Shown piece by piece: positions 31,782-44,048 of a DNA stretch of 64,000 nt (position 1 is its first letter; the number at the start of each line of letters is the position of its first letter). Origin of the DNA: Noviherbaspirillum sp. UKPF54 (GTDB lineage Bacteria > Pseudomonadota > Gammaproteobacteria > Burkholderiales > Burkholderiaceae_D); contig NZ_CP040128.1 of assembly GCF_007874125.1 (NCBI RefSeq), positions 1,054,001 through 1,118,000 on the forward strand. Reading direction: 5' to 3'. The notes under the pieces were generated by a model, which was not told where the DNA came from, made no database searches, and worked only from the letters and a program-made list of their open reading frames with translations. The position numbers were made by a program, and so were the translations under genes.

Positions 31782-32195
31782 GATCGACTCCTTGCCGTGA
31801 GTTGGTAATCTGCGCTGCACGAGAATCCAGGGAGCATTTCCCCGATTTTCCTATGACCCATACCTTCCATTAGGCAACATGCATGCCAGCGGGGATGATC
31901 GGTAGAGATACTGCTAAATGATTAATTTGATTGGCTTTTTCGAAGGCGGGAAGTGATGCCGCTACAGCCTGGACTGCCGTCTCTGGCAGAAGTGGCAGTG
32001 CTGGCAGGCGCAGCCATCGGCCACGCGGTTCGAGATCAACCACGGACAACGGTCCTCTTACGATAGATGGGCGCCACTCGAACGTTTTTATGACGAGCTC
32101 GCCATGCTCACAGTGCCTGCCGCTTCCAATCGAATTACAATCTGGGCCTGACTTCAATCCGGCCGGGCCTCGCCAGCGGCCGCCTAACAACAAGA
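31782..32195. other. Unassigned intergenic stretch, less GC-rich than its surroundings
   Basis: About 410 bases between the DUF3149 gene and the alpha/beta hydrolase. It contains the doubtful 95-residue frame on the minus strand and a TACAAT at 32136-32141 that could be the -10 box of the downstream hydrolase. Parts such as 31850-31940 are visibly A/T-richer than the flanks. No repeat, tRNA or recognisable element was found. Confidence 0.5.
31870..32157 (-). CDS. Doubtful open frame, 95 residues
   Basis: The minus strand holds a frame starting at TTG 32157 with an acceptable protein composition, including VIKTFEWRPSIVRGPLSVVD and RWLRLPALPLLPETAVQAV, ending at the TAA at 31870. There is no ATG and no ribosome binding site. 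Codon choice weakens toward the 3' end and is more A/T-rich than the neighbours. The plus strand is also open in two frames over part of this region. I do not recognise the product. It may be a decayed gene, a gene with a frameshift, or non-coding DNA. Confidence 0.2.
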   Translation of the reverse strand: MKSGPDCNSIGSGRHCEHGELVIKTFEWRPSIVRGPLSVVDLEPRGRWLRLPALPLLPETAVQAVAASLPAFEKANQINHLAVSLPIIPAGMHVA

Positions 32196-32993
32196 ATGAC
32201 CAAACCGATTCTTCATTTCGTGCATGCGAACAGTTATCCCGCCGGGACCTATCGCTTGTTTTTTGAGCACCTGAAAAAGAACTACGAGGTGCAGGCGCTT
32301 GACATGCATGCGCACAATCCCGCCTACCCGGTGCGCAACGGCTGGAATGCGTTGGCGCAGGAACTGGTCGACGAACTGGCAGCGCGCTACACGCAACCGG
32401 CAATCCTGGTCGGGCATTCAATGGGCGGCATGCTGAGCCTGATGGCGGCGAAGGCGCGGCCGGAGCTGGTGCGCTGCGTCGTGCTGCTCGATTCACCGGT
32501 GGTCGCTGGCTGGCGTGCGCTACTGCTGGGCGTTGCGAAGCGAACCGGCGTCGACAAGAAGTTCTCGCCAGCGCAGTTCTCGGAAAACCGGCGCAATCTC
32601 TGGCCCGATGCCGAGGCGGCCTATCAGCATTACGCATCCAAGCCAATGTTCGCGGCATGGCCGCCGGAAGTCCTGCGCGACTATATCGAGCATGGGTTGA
32701 TGCCCCATCCGCAGGGCGTCACCTTGCGCTTCACGCGCGAGACGGAAACCGCCGTCTATCGTAGCCTGCCGCATCACATCGGTACGATGGTGCGGCGCGG
32801 ATTCCCGACCCCGGTCGGATTTGTCGGCGGAGCCGCCTCCGCCGAATGCCGCCAGGCCGGCCTTGCCGCCACCCGACGCCTGGTCGGGCGGCATTTCATG
32901 CTGGTCGCCGGCGGCCACCTGTTCCCGATGGAGTCGCCTGCCACCGCCGCGCATGCCGTACATGCGATGATCCAGTCACTGCTTCATTCCTGA
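32196..32993 (+). CDS. Alpha/beta hydrolase
   Basis: A 265-residue cytoplasmic hydrolase of the alpha/beta fold. The nucleophile elbow GHSMGG is at about residues 72-77, an oxyanion-type HFVHANSYPAG lies near the N terminus, and the likely catalytic His is in AGGHLFPMESP near residue 245. The acid residue is not obvious. There is no signal peptide. The ATG at 32196 has no strong Shine-Dalgarno. The lpxR-like gene starts seven bases after its stop, so the two may be co-transcribed. Substrate unknown; an esterase or lipase-like role is only inferred from the fold. Confidence 0.85.
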   Translation: MTKPILHFVHANSYPAGTYRLFFEHLKKNYEVQALDMHAHNPAYPVRNGWNALAQELVDELAARYTQPAILVGHSMGGMLSLMAAKARPELVRCVVLLDSPVVAGWRALLLGVAKRTGVDKKFSPAQFSENRRNLWPDAEAAYQHYASKPMFAAWPPEVLRDYIEHGLMPHPQGVTLRFTRETETAVYRSLPHHIGTMVRRGFPTPVGFVGGAASAECRQAGLAATRRLVGRHFMLVAGGHLFPMESPATAAHAVHAMIQSLLHS

Positions 32994-33000
32994 GTCCACT

Positions 33001-33942
33001 ATGCGCCATTCATTCCTGAAACCGATTGCCGGATGTCTGCTGTTGACCGCATGCGCTGCCGCGCTTGCCGGAAGTTCCGATGACCTGTTCTCCGATTACC
33101 GCAAGGTCAGCACTGAAGGCAAGACTTCGCACATCATCGACATCGACAATGACACGCTGCTGTTGAACAATAGCGACGGCTTTTACACCAGCGGCATGCG
33201 CTACGCCCAGGCGCACACGCTAGCCGACGGTGCGCGCGCCACGACGTTCGGCTGGCGCATCGGACAGGAACTGTATACGGCGTCCGACATCAAGCTCCCG
33301 CCGGAGCTGATCGGACCGCCCGACCATCCCTATGCCGGTTGGCTGTATGGCGGGTTTTTCAAGGAAGTCAGCCAGGCCGACGGCGGGTATACCCGGCTCG
33401 GCATCGATATCGGCTGCTTGGGCCCTTGCGCCGGCGGCGAATGGACGCAGAGGAATTTTCATCGCGTGATCAACCAGCCCCTGCCGCGCGGCTGGAGCAA
33501 GCAGGTGAGGAACGAGGCAGGCGTGGTGCTGTACGCCGATGTCGCTCCGGCGCGCTGGACGCCTGGTGCGTCGCTCGACGTCACGCCGCGCTTCAATGCG
33601 CGCTTCGGCAATATCTATACGGATGCCGGCGCCGGCCTGACCGTGCGCGCCGGACGGCTCAACCTGCTGCCGAACCAGCGGACTTTCCATGGTTTTGTCC
33701 GGGCCGACGTGCACGCGGTCGGGTACAACGCGACACTGCAGGGTGGTTATTTTTCAGACAATAATCCGCATACGGTGACGCCCAGGCGCTGGGTCGGCGA
33801 AGCCGAAGCCGGCATCGTCTGGCAAGGCGAGCAGTTCGGTGCCCGGGTGGGGCTGGTTCGGCGCAGCAACGAAATCCGGGATTTGTCCAATTCCATCGGC
33901 GCACAGGATTTTCTGCGCTTGCAGTTTTCCTATACGCCCTGA
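33001..33942 (+). CDS. LpxR-like lipid A 3'-O-deacylase
   Basis: A 313-residue outer-membrane beta-barrel of the LpxR (DUF2219) family, which removes the 3'-acyloxyacyl group of lipid A. Residues 1-23 are a signal peptide ending LAGSS. Residues matching the LpxR active site are visible: the Asn-Asp pair in DIDNDTLLLNNSDG, the Thr in FYTSGMRYA, and the His in GPCAGGEWTQRNFH. The strand pattern and terminal aromatic LQFSYTP fit an outer-membrane barrel. It starts seven bases after the hydrolase. Calcium dependence and activity are known only for enterobacterial members. Loss of lipid A acyl chains would alter the envelope and its immune recognition. Confidence 0.85.
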   Translation: MRHSFLKPIAGCLLLTACAAALAGSSDDLFSDYRKVSTEGKTSHIIDIDNDTLLLNNSDGFYTSGMRYAQAHTLADGARATTFGWRIGQELYTASDIKLPPELIGPPDHPYAGWLYGGFFKEVSQADGGYTRLGIDIGCLGPCAGGEWTQRNFHRVINQPLPRGWSKQVRNEAGVVLYADVAPARWTPGASLDVTPRFNARFGNIYTDAGAGLTVRAGRLNLLPNQRTFHGFVRADVHAVGYNATLQGGYFSDNNPHTVTPRRWVGEAEAGIVWQGEQFGARVGLVRRSNEIRDLSNSIGAQDFLRLQFSYTP

Positions 33943-34003
33943 CTGGCGGCCCGGGAGAAAACGCCGCCCGAGCAAAAACGGAGAGCAGGAAATCGGTTTA
34001 GGG

Positions 34004-37945
<3,942 letters not shown>

Positions 37946-37956
37946 GATCGCAACAG

Positions 37957-37985
37957 ATTTGGGGGCGCAAGCCCCCAAATTCTTT
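37957..37985 (+). terminator. Hairpin after eno
   Basis: ATTTGGGGGC (37957-37966), loop GCAA and GCCCCCAAAT (37971-37980) form a perfect 10-bp stem with a GNRA-type tetraloop, followed by TCTTTC. The T-run is interrupted, but the stem is strong. It lies 11 bases after the eno stop. Confidence 0.8.
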
Positions 37986-37994
37986 CATCCGGCC

Positions 37995-38000
37995 TAAAAT
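37995..38000 (+). promoter_or_regulatory. -10-like box directly before ftsB
   Basis: TAAAAT lies six bases before the ftsB ATG. If used, transcription would begin at about the ATG and give a leaderless mRNA. No ribosome binding site is present in the six bases. The matching -35 region falls in the eno terminator and is not convincing, so this is tentative. Confidence 0.35.
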
Positions 38001-38006
38001 TCTCCG

Positions 38007-38345
38007 ATGCGCCTGATCTCCATCTGCCTCGTCGCCTTGCTGCTGCTGATCCAGTTCCCGCTGTGGCTGGGCAAGGGCGGGTGGCTGCGCGTGTGGGATC
38101 TCGACAAGCAGGTCGAGGCGGCGCAAAAGAAGAACGATGAGCTCAAGGCGCGCAACGCCAAGCTCAATTCCGAAGTACAGGATCTCAAGGAAGGTACCGG
38201 CGCGGTCGAAGAGCGCGCGCGCTACGAACTCGGCATGATCAAGGATGGCGAGATCTTCGTCCAGGTCCTCGCGCCGGGAAAAACGGCGGAAGTCTCCGCA
38301 CCCGTGCCATCTTCCGGCACAGGGCGGGCCGAGACCCGCCAATAA
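38007..38345 (+). CDS. ftsB: Cell division protein FtsB
   Basis: A 112-residue bitopic inner-membrane protein of the FtsQBL divisome complex. It has a short cytoplasmic start, a membrane helix at about residues 4-22 ([19 protein letters not shown]), and a coiled coil at about 32-70 ([19 protein letters not shown]). The [19 protein letters not shown] segment is the FtsB signature. The extended Pro/Ser/Thr-rich tail is longer than in E. coli. It follows eno, as in many proteobacteria. It has no obvious Shine-Dalgarno. Confidence 0.93.
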   Translation: MRLISICLVALLLLIQFPLWLGKGGWLRVWDLDKQVEAAQKKNDELKARNAKLNSEVQDLKEGTGAVEERARYELGMIKDGEIFVQVLAPGKTAEVSAPVPSSGTGRAETRQ

Positions 38346-38348
38346 TAC

Positions 38349-38373
38349 GCATGGCGGGGCACGCCCGCCATGC
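38349..38373. terminator. Hairpin between convergent ftsB and hslO
   Basis: GCATGGCGGG (38349-38358) and CCCGCCATGC (38364-38373) form a perfect 10-bp stem with a 5-base loop. It lies between genes that converge (hslO ends at 38383). A second stem, GGCGGG/CCCGCC at 38323-38340, lies in the end of ftsB. No T-run is present on the plus strand. Confidence 0.55.
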
Positions 38374-38382
38374 ATCGCCAGA

Positions 38383-39306
38383 TTAATGCTTGAGCCCGCT
38401 GGCCGGCTGCATCGCATCGCCCGCAATATCGGTCGCAAACAATTGCGCACAGTCGACCTTGTCGAACTCGTAGTGCTGCCCGCAGAAATCGCAGTTGATC
38501 CCCAGCTTGCCGAGATCGGCCAGCGCCGCGTCGACTTCCGCCTTGCCCAGCATGAGCAGCATGTCTCCCACTTTTGCGCGCGTGCAGCTGCACTGGAAGC
38601 TCGGGTGGCGCGGTTCGAACACGCGCATCGTCTCTTCCCAGAACAGGCGGCGCATCAGGGTATTGATGTCGGTCGACAGCATTTCCTCTGTCTTCAGCGT
38701 CGAGGCCAGCGTGACCGTGTGATTCCAGGTCTCCAGGTCGTCGACTTCGGTACCGGTGCCGCCTTCCTTCGGCAGCTTTTGCAGCAGCAGCCCGCGCGAC
38801 ACGTTGCGGTCGGCCGCCAGCCACAATCTGGTATCGAGCTGTTCCGAACGCAGCATGTAGTTTTCGATGACGACCGCCACCGAGTCGCCGTTCAGCGGCA
38901 CAACGCCCTGATAGGGCTGCTGTCCCGGCAGCTTTTCCTTCGGATCGAGGGTGATGACGAAACGTCCGTGGCCGTGGGCATTGACCAGTTCCCTGAGCCC
39001 GGCGTCGTCCGCGATCTGCACCCCGTCGGCGAGCTTGGCGGTGGCGCGAAGGTGCAGGTCGGAGTCGCACTCGACTACGAGCAGGCGCACCGGGCCGTCG
39101 CCATGCATTTGCATCACGAGCATGCCGTTGAACTTCAGGTTGGCCGACAGCAGCGCGGCCGCGGCCAGCATTTCGCCCAGCAGCGTGCGTACCGGTGCCG
39201 GATATTCCTTGCGTGCCTGCACCTGCTTCCAGGTGTCGGAAATTTCCACCAATTCGCCGCGCACGGCGGCGTTTTCAAATATGAAGCGTTGCAGCGTGTC
39301 CATCAT
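38383..39306 (-). CDS. hslO: Redox-activated chaperone Hsp33
   Basis: Cytoplasmic holdase chaperone activated by oxidation and unfolding. The 307-residue protein has the four zinc-binding cysteines in the order CSC (in FQCSCTRAKV) and CDFC (in NCDFCGQHYEF) near the C terminus, and the GxxL core (VRGELVEISDTW, DGPVRLLVVECD). The start may be the first or second ATG (39306 or 39303). Its ATG shares a base with the TAA stop of the upstream gamma-carbonic anhydrase gene, so the two are probably translationally coupled. It ends ten bases from the hairpin at 38373. Confidence 0.95.
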   Translation of the reverse strand: MMDTLQRFIFENAAVRGELVEISDTWKQVQARKEYPAPVRTLLGEMLAAAALLSANLKFNGMLVMQMHGDGPVRLLVVECDSDLHLRATAKLADGVQIADDAGLRELVNAHGHGRFVITLDPKEKLPGQQPYQGVVPLNGDSVAVVIENYMLRSEQLDTRLWLAADRNVSRGLLLQKLPKEGGTGTEVDDLETWNHTVTLASTLKTEEMLSTDINTLMRRLFWEETMRVFEPRHPSFQCSCTRAKVGDMLLMLGKAEVDAALADLGKLGINCDFCGQHYEFDKVDCAQLFATDIAGDAMQPASGLKH

Positions 39307-39830
39307 TATCCGATTCGTTTCAATTCCTGCTTGAACAACTGGGCGCGCTTCACGTAATTGGCTGTATTGCCATGCATGCGCGCGATGTCGCCGTCGGTCA
39401 GCGTGCGTACCGCTTTTGCAGGCGAGCCGATGATCAGCGAGTTGTCCGGAAATTCCTTGCCTTCCGTAACCAGCGCGCCCGCGCCGACCAGGCAGTTCCT
39501 GCCAATCTTCGCGCCGTTCAGGATCACGGCCTGGATGCCGACCAGCGATCCATCGCCGATGGCGCAGCCATGCAGCATGGCTTGGTGGCCGACGGTGACA
39601 TTCTTGCCGATGGTGAGCGGGTAGCCCGGGTCGGTGTGCAGGATGCAGCCTTCCTGCACGTTGCTTCCTTCGCCGACGGTGATCAATTCATTATCGCCGC
39701 GGATCGTCACATCGAACCAGACGCTCGCATTGGCTTCGATCTTCGCTTTGCCGATCACGTTCGCGGAATCGGTAACGTAGGCGGAAGGATGGATCTCGGG
39801 AGCATGTTCGCCCAATTGGTAGATGGCCAT
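39306..39830 (-). CDS. Gamma-carbonic anhydrase family protein
   Basis: A 174-residue left-handed beta-helix protein with hexapeptide repeats (about residues 15-140). The metal-binding His pattern is present: HTDPG, then VGHQAMLHGC. Members include carbonic anhydrases and proteins such as YrdA and PaaY, for which CO2 hydration is not always shown. It is followed by hslO with a one-base overlap. It diverges from the DUF455 gene, leaving a gap of only 50 bases for both promoters. The substrate is not determinable from sequence. Confidence 0.9.
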   Translation of the reverse strand: MAIYQLGEHAPEIHPSAYVTDSANVIGKAKIEANASVWFDVTIRGDNELITVGEGSNVQEGCILHTDPGYPLTIGKNVTVGHQAMLHGCAIGDGSLVGIQAVILNGAKIGRNCLVGAGALVTEGKEFPDNSLIIGSPAKAVRTLTDGDIARMHGNTANYVKRAQLFKQELKRIG

Positions 39831-39880
39831 GAATTTCCGTAAAATTGTTTGGTCTGAACCGTCATTTTACCGCCGCTTGC

Positions 39881-40711
39881 ATGAATGCACCGCATGACCC
39901 CAGTTCCCTTTCACCTCCCGCCGAGCTCCGCCAGGCCGCATTGCGCTGGCTTGCCGAAACGGATGCCGCCGCCAAGGCCGCAGGCGTCACGAAGCTGTCG
40001 CAGGCATGGAAAGACGGCGCGCTTTCCCTTGATGCGGAACGGATGATTGTCGCGCCGGCCGGCATCCCGGGGCGCCCGGAGCGGCCCGAACTGGTGCCGC
40101 CGCTGGAAGTCGGGCGGCGCTCGATGCACACCGTCGAAGGGCGCGCCGCGATGATCCATGCGCTGGCGCATATCGAGTTCAACGCAATCAATCTCGCGCT
40201 CGACGCGATCTGGCGCTTTGCATCGATGCCGCGCGATTACTACGCGGACTGGCTGCAGGTCGCGGTCGAAGAGGCGCTGCATTTTTCGCTGTTGTCCGAG
40301 CATCTGCAGACGCTCGGTTACGGCTACGGCGATTTCGCGGCGCATAACAGCCTGTGGGACATGGCGGAAAAGACCGCAGGCGACGTGCTGGCCCGCATCG
40401 CCCTGGTGCCGCGCACGATGGAAGCGCGCGGCCTCGACGCGTCGCCGCCGGTGCGAGCCAAGCTGGCGCAGGCGGGCGACAGCGCGGCGGCGGCGATTCT
40501 CGACGTTATCCTGCGCGATGAAATCGGGCACGTCGCCATCGGCAACCGCTGGTATGGCTGGTTGTGCGAGGTACGCGGCCTGGAACCGGTATCCACTTAT
40601 GCGGCATTGGCCGTGCAATACAAGGCGCCGCAATTGCGCGGGCCATTCAACCTCGAAGCGCGCCGCGCCGCGGGTTTTAGCGAGAGCGAACTCGCGGCCC
40701 TGGTTGCATAA
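39881..40711 (+). CDS. Ferritin-like protein, DUF455 family
   Basis: A 276-residue protein of the ferritin-like DUF455 family. The di-metal ligands fit four helices: HIEFNAINLALDAIW, VAVEEALHFSLL and ILRDEIGHVAIGNRWY (Glu and ExxH patterns). The N-terminal 30 residues are polar, and a Pro-rich link PAGIPGRPERPELVPP precedes the bundle. ATG 39881 was chosen; an upstream start at 39845 would overlap the divergent promoter region. Function in this family is not established; related proteins act as oxygenases or iron-dependent hydroxylases. Confidence 0.85.
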   Translation: MNAPHDPSSLSPPAELRQAALRWLAETDAAAKAAGVTKLSQAWKDGALSLDAERMIVAPAGIPGRPERPELVPPLEVGRRSMHTVEGRAAMIHALAHIEFNAINLALDAIWRFASMPRDYYADWLQVAVEEALHFSLLSEHLQTLGYGYGDFAAHNSLWDMAEKTAGDVLARIALVPRTMEARGLDASPPVRAKLAQAGDSAAAAILDVILRDEIGHVAIGNRWYGWLCEVRGLEPVSTYAALAVQYKAPQLRGPFNLEARRAAGFSESELAALVA

Positions 40712-40883
40712 AACAGACATCTTCCTTTACGGAATGTCTTTTCTGCTCGTCTTCTGCGGCCTGTCATGGATATGCGCCTCAAGTTGAGGATGTAGAAACT
40801 TCCGGGGCAGGTATGTGTCTTTCATTCATGCGTGGTTTATCCACCAATCATCTCTGCTGTTGGTAAAGAGAAAGGAGGCAAGC

Positions 40884-41147
40884 ATGAGGCGAGCAGAACG
40901 AACCATATTGGCACTGGCGGCCGCCGTCCTTACCGTCACCCTGGCCGGCTGCGAGAAAAAGCAGGCAGAGAACAGCAGTGGTCCGGCGGAAAAGGCGGGG
41001 CAGCAGATTGACCGGGCGGCGTCGCGCGCCGGTGAAGAACTTAACAAGTTCGCCGGAAAGGTCGGCCAGGGCATGGAAAAAGCCGGGCAGAAACTGCAGG
41101 ACGAAGCAAAGCAGGCGCAGCAAAACGAAGCTCGGAAAGATCAATAA
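40884..41147 (+). CDS. Small lipoprotein with amphipathic helices
   Basis: An 87-residue exported protein. Residues 1-21 form a lipoprotein signal with lipobox LAGC, so it should be acylated at the Cys near residue 22. The rest is Lys/Glu/Gln/Ala-rich, with heptad-like segments AGQQIDRAASRAGEELNKFA and KVGQGMEKAGQKLQDEAKQ, as in apolipoprotein-like helices. The ATG at 40884 has a strong AAAGGAGG seven bases upstream, against the more distal start at 40815. It stands alone, with 170 bases upstream and 190 downstream. I do not recognise a named family; a surface or stress-related role is possible but not shown. Confidence 0.8.
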   Translation: MRRAERTILALAAAVLTVTLAGCEKKQAENSSGPAEKAGQQIDRAASRAGEELNKFAGKVGQGMEKAGQKLQDEAKQAQQNEARKDQ

Positions 41148-41341
41148 TCCCGGCGCCCCTGTGTTGCCGCATGCATGATGCGGTACCCGGCGCCTAGCGA
41201 TTCCCGGCGCAATTGCGCCTTCCAACCATCATGTCACTTCGGGTCTCGGGGATAGGCGTCGAACACGCTTTCCTGCGATCCGGTCGACTCATCTCGCACC
41301 TGTATCGGCAGCGCGTATCCCGTGCAAGGAAGGGGAATATC

Positions 41342-42367
41342 ATGTCCGGAAAGACCATCACATTGGCATTGCAAGGCGGCGGCTCCCACGGCGCGTTTAC
41401 CTGGGGCGTACTGGATCGCCTGCTGGAAGACGAACGCATCGATATCGAAGGTATCAGTGGCGCCAGCGCCGGAGCGATGAATGCCGTCGTGCTCGCCCAT
41501 GGGCTGACGACGGACGGAAGGGACGGCGCGCGCCGCGCGTTGCGCGAATTCTGGACCAGCGTGGCCGCCAGCGCGCCGTTTGCCGCGATTCCCGATTACC
41601 TGTTGCCGCCCCAAGGCTTGAATACGGGGGCCGAACCGCCGCCGGCCTACAAGGCGATGCTGCCGCTGATGCGCCTCCTGTCGCCGCACCAGCTCAATCC
41701 GTTCGACATCAACCCGCTGCGCGACATCCTGGCGCGGCAAATCGATTTCGAGCGGCTGCGCGCCGAATGTCCGGTACGGCTGTTCATCGCGGCCACGCAG
41801 GTCAGCGCCGGTACCTTGCGCCTGTTCCGCAACAGGCAGCTGACGCTCGACGTGCTGCTGGCGTCGGCCTGCCTGCCGCTGCTGCATCGCGCGGTGGAGA
41901 TCGACGGCGAAGCCTACTGGGATGGCGGACTGACCGCCAATCCGCCGCTGTTTCCGCTGCTGCACAAATGTACGGCGCGCGACATCCTGGTGGTGCTGCT
42001 GCATCCCCATCCGAGCACGAGAACGCCGGTCACCGCCAACGACATCTGGCAGCGGCAAACGGAAATGGGATTCAGCTCGACCTTTTTCACCGAGCTGCAG
42101 GGTGTGCTGCTGGCGCAGCGCGAAGCCCGCCGCAGCTGGTTTTCGCTCGGCCCGCTGGAGCGCCGGCTGCGCAGCCTCAACATGCACGTGATCGAGTCGC
42201 AGGAGTTGATGAGCCAGCTCGGCACGCACAGCAAGCTCAACGCGCATCCATCCTTCATCAACAGCCTGCATGAAGAGGGCAGGCAGCGCGCGCAAATCTG
42301 GCTCGACGATAATTTCGAGCAGATCGGCGTGCGCTCGTCGTTCAACCTGGCGCAGCTGTTCGGCTAG
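41342..42367 (+). CDS. Patatin-like phospholipase
   Basis: A 341-residue lipid acyl hydrolase of the patatin family, using a Ser-Asp dyad. The oxyanion motif GGGSHG is at about residues 13-18, the nucleophile elbow GASAG near 41-45, and the DGG Asp in YWDGGLTANPP near 200. There is no signal peptide or barrel domain, so it is cytoplasmic or membrane-associated. ATG 41342 is preceded by AAGGAAGGGG, against an in-frame ATG at 41213 lacking such a site. The 3' end overlaps the convergent acyl-CoA synthetase gene by 26 bases. The neighbouring synthetase suggests fatty-acid use, which is inference. Confidence 0.9.
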   Translation: MSGKTITLALQGGGSHGAFTWGVLDRLLEDERIDIEGISGASAGAMNAVVLAHGLTTDGRDGARRALREFWTSVAASAPFAAIPDYLLPPQGLNTGAEPPPAYKAMLPLMRLLSPHQLNPFDINPLRDILARQIDFERLRAECPVRLFIAATQVSAGTLRLFRNRQLTLDVLLASACLPLLHRAVEIDGEAYWDGGLTANPPLFPLLHKCTARDILVVLLHPHPSTRTPVTANDIWQRQTEMGFSSTFFTELQGVLLAQREARRSWFSLGPLERRLRSLNMHVIESQELMSQLGTHSKLNAHPSFINSLHEEGRQRAQIWLDDNFEQIGVRSSFNLAQLFG

Positions 42368-44030
42368 CGCGCTCCTGCTCCCTGAGTCGCAGCATGCGCC
42401 GCTGCACCTTGCCGGTCGTGGTCATCGGCAGTTCGTCGATGAACTCGATTTCCTTCGGATATTCGTAGGGGGCGAGCTTGCCGCGCACATGCTCCTGCAA
42501 TTCCGCCACGAGCCGCTGCTCGGCGTCGCGTCCGCGTTCCGTGCCCGGCGTGAGCACCACGTAGGCCTTGACGATATTGCCGCGCTCGGCGTCCGGCTTG
42601 GGGACGACAGCGGCATTGGCCACCGCCGGATGCTTGACCAGGCAATTCTCGATTTCCGACGGCCCGATGCGGTAGCCGGCGGCCTTGAACATGTCGTCTG
42701 CCCGCCCCTGGTACCAGAGATAGCCGTCCTCATCCATCAGCGCGAGGTCGCCGGTGCGGCACCAGTCGCCGCTGTACTTGTTGCGCGTGGCGTCCGGATT
42801 CTTCCAGTAGCCGATGAAGAAGATCGGATCGGGATGGCCATGCATGTCGGTGCGGTTCAAGGCGACTTCGCCGACCTCGCCGCGTTTGACCTCGTTGCCC
42901 TCGTCGTCGACGAGCGCGATGCGATGGCCGGGATAGGGGCGGCCCATGCTGCCGGGTTTGGCGGGCCACTGCCGCGCGCTATTGCCGACGATATAGTTCA
43001 TTTCGGTCTGGCCGAACATTTCGTTGGGTGTGATGCCCAGCGCCGACTGGCACCAGTTGAACACCGCGTCGCCCACCGCTTCGCCGGCGCTCATGATGGC
43101 GCGCAGGCGGAGCGAAAATCTGTCGCGCGGCGCCGGGTGCGCTTTCATCATCATCTTCAGGGCTGTCGGGAACAGGAAGGTGTTGGTCACGCGGTATTTC
43201 TCAAGCAGGTAGAAGGCGGTGTCGGCGGAGAAGCGGCCGCGATAGCCGACGATCGGCATGCCGAAATACAGCGTCGGCAGCAGCGCGTCCCACAGCCCGC
43301 CCGTCCATGCCCAGTCGGCCGGCGACCAGAATACGTCTTCTTCCTGCGGAAACCAGTTTTGCGAGGCCACGAAGCCCGGCAGGTTGCCGATGATGGCTGC
43401 ATGCGGAATCAGCGCGCCCTTGGGGGCGCCGGTGGTGCCGCTGGTATAGATCAGCACCGCGGGATCGCTGGCTTGCGTGCGCACCGGGTCGAAGTCTTCG
43501 GCGGCCTGCGCCAGCGCGCTGTCCCAGTCAAGGCTTTCGGCCGCGCCGCCGTCAAGCGCGATCACATGCTTGAGTGCCGGGCAGGCGGCGCGTGCCTGCT
43601 GCAGGTGGTCATGCCCGGCCCGGTCGACGATCGCGATGGCCGCTTCGCTGTTTTGCAGCCGGTATTCGAGCGCATCCGGGCCGAACAGGATCGACAGCGG
43701 CATCGCCACCGCGCCCAGTCGGTAGCAGGCGATATGCGCCACTGCGGTTTCCGGACGCTGCGGAAGGATGATCGCGACGCGGTCGCCGCGCCCGACGCCG
43801 AGGCCGCGCAGCACGTTCGCCAGCCGGTTGGCTTGCGCGTGCAGCTGCGCATAGGTGAGGGTGGCGCAATACCCGGTTTCGTCTTCGAAGTGGATCGCGA
43901 TGCGCGACTTGTCCGACGCCCAGCGCGCGCAGCACACATCGGCGATATTCAGCTCGGGCGGAATGAGCCAGCGGAACTGGCTGTACAGTGCATCGTAGCG
44001 ATCCGGTTGCGTGTGTTCGGCAGATGGCAT
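42342..44030 (-). CDS. AMP-forming acyl-CoA synthetase
   Basis: A 562-residue ANL-superfamily enzyme that activates a carboxylic acid to its CoA thioester via an acyl-AMP. The P-loop is VLIYTSGTTGAPKGA, the adenine/carboxylate motif is FGQTEMNY, the hinge region is WCRTGDLALMDEDGYLWYQGRADDM, and the C-terminal catalytic Lys is in TTGKVQRRM. The set resembles medium-chain (ACSM-like) synthetases. ATG 44030 is preceded by AGGAGGGG five bases upstream; the longer start at 44114 lies in the operator region and is rejected. The gene converges on patatin with a 26-base overlap and diverges from the hydrolase at 44132. A palindrome at 44052-44063 suggests repression by a TetR-type regulator. Confidence 0.9.
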   Translation of the reverse strand: MPSAEHTQPDRYDALYSQFRWLIPPELNIADVCCARWASDKSRIAIHFEDETGYCATLTYAQLHAQANRLANVLRGLGVGRGDRVAIILPQRPETAVAHIACYRLGAVAMPLSILFGPDALEYRLQNSEAAIAIVDRAGHDHLQQARAACPALKHVIALDGGAAESLDWDSALAQAAEDFDPVRTQASDPAVLIYTSGTTGAPKGALIPHAAIIGNLPGFVASQNWFPQEEDVFWSPADWAWTGGLWDALLPTLYFGMPIVGYRGRFSADTAFYLLEKYRVTNTFLFPTALKMMMKAHPAPRDRFSLRLRAIMSAGEAVGDAVFNWCQSALGITPNEMFGQTEMNYIVGNSARQWPAKPGSMGRPYPGHRIALVDDEGNEVKRGEVGEVALNRTDMHGHPDPIFFIGYWKNPDATRNKYSGDWCRTGDLALMDEDGYLWYQGRADDMFKAAGYRIGPSEIENCLVKHPAVANAAVVPKPDAERGNIVKAYVVLTPGTERGRDAEQRLVAELQEHVRGKLAPYEYPKEIEFIDELPMTTTGKVQRRMLRLREQERASRTAAPG

Positions 44031-44048
44031 GACCCCTCCTGTATAATT

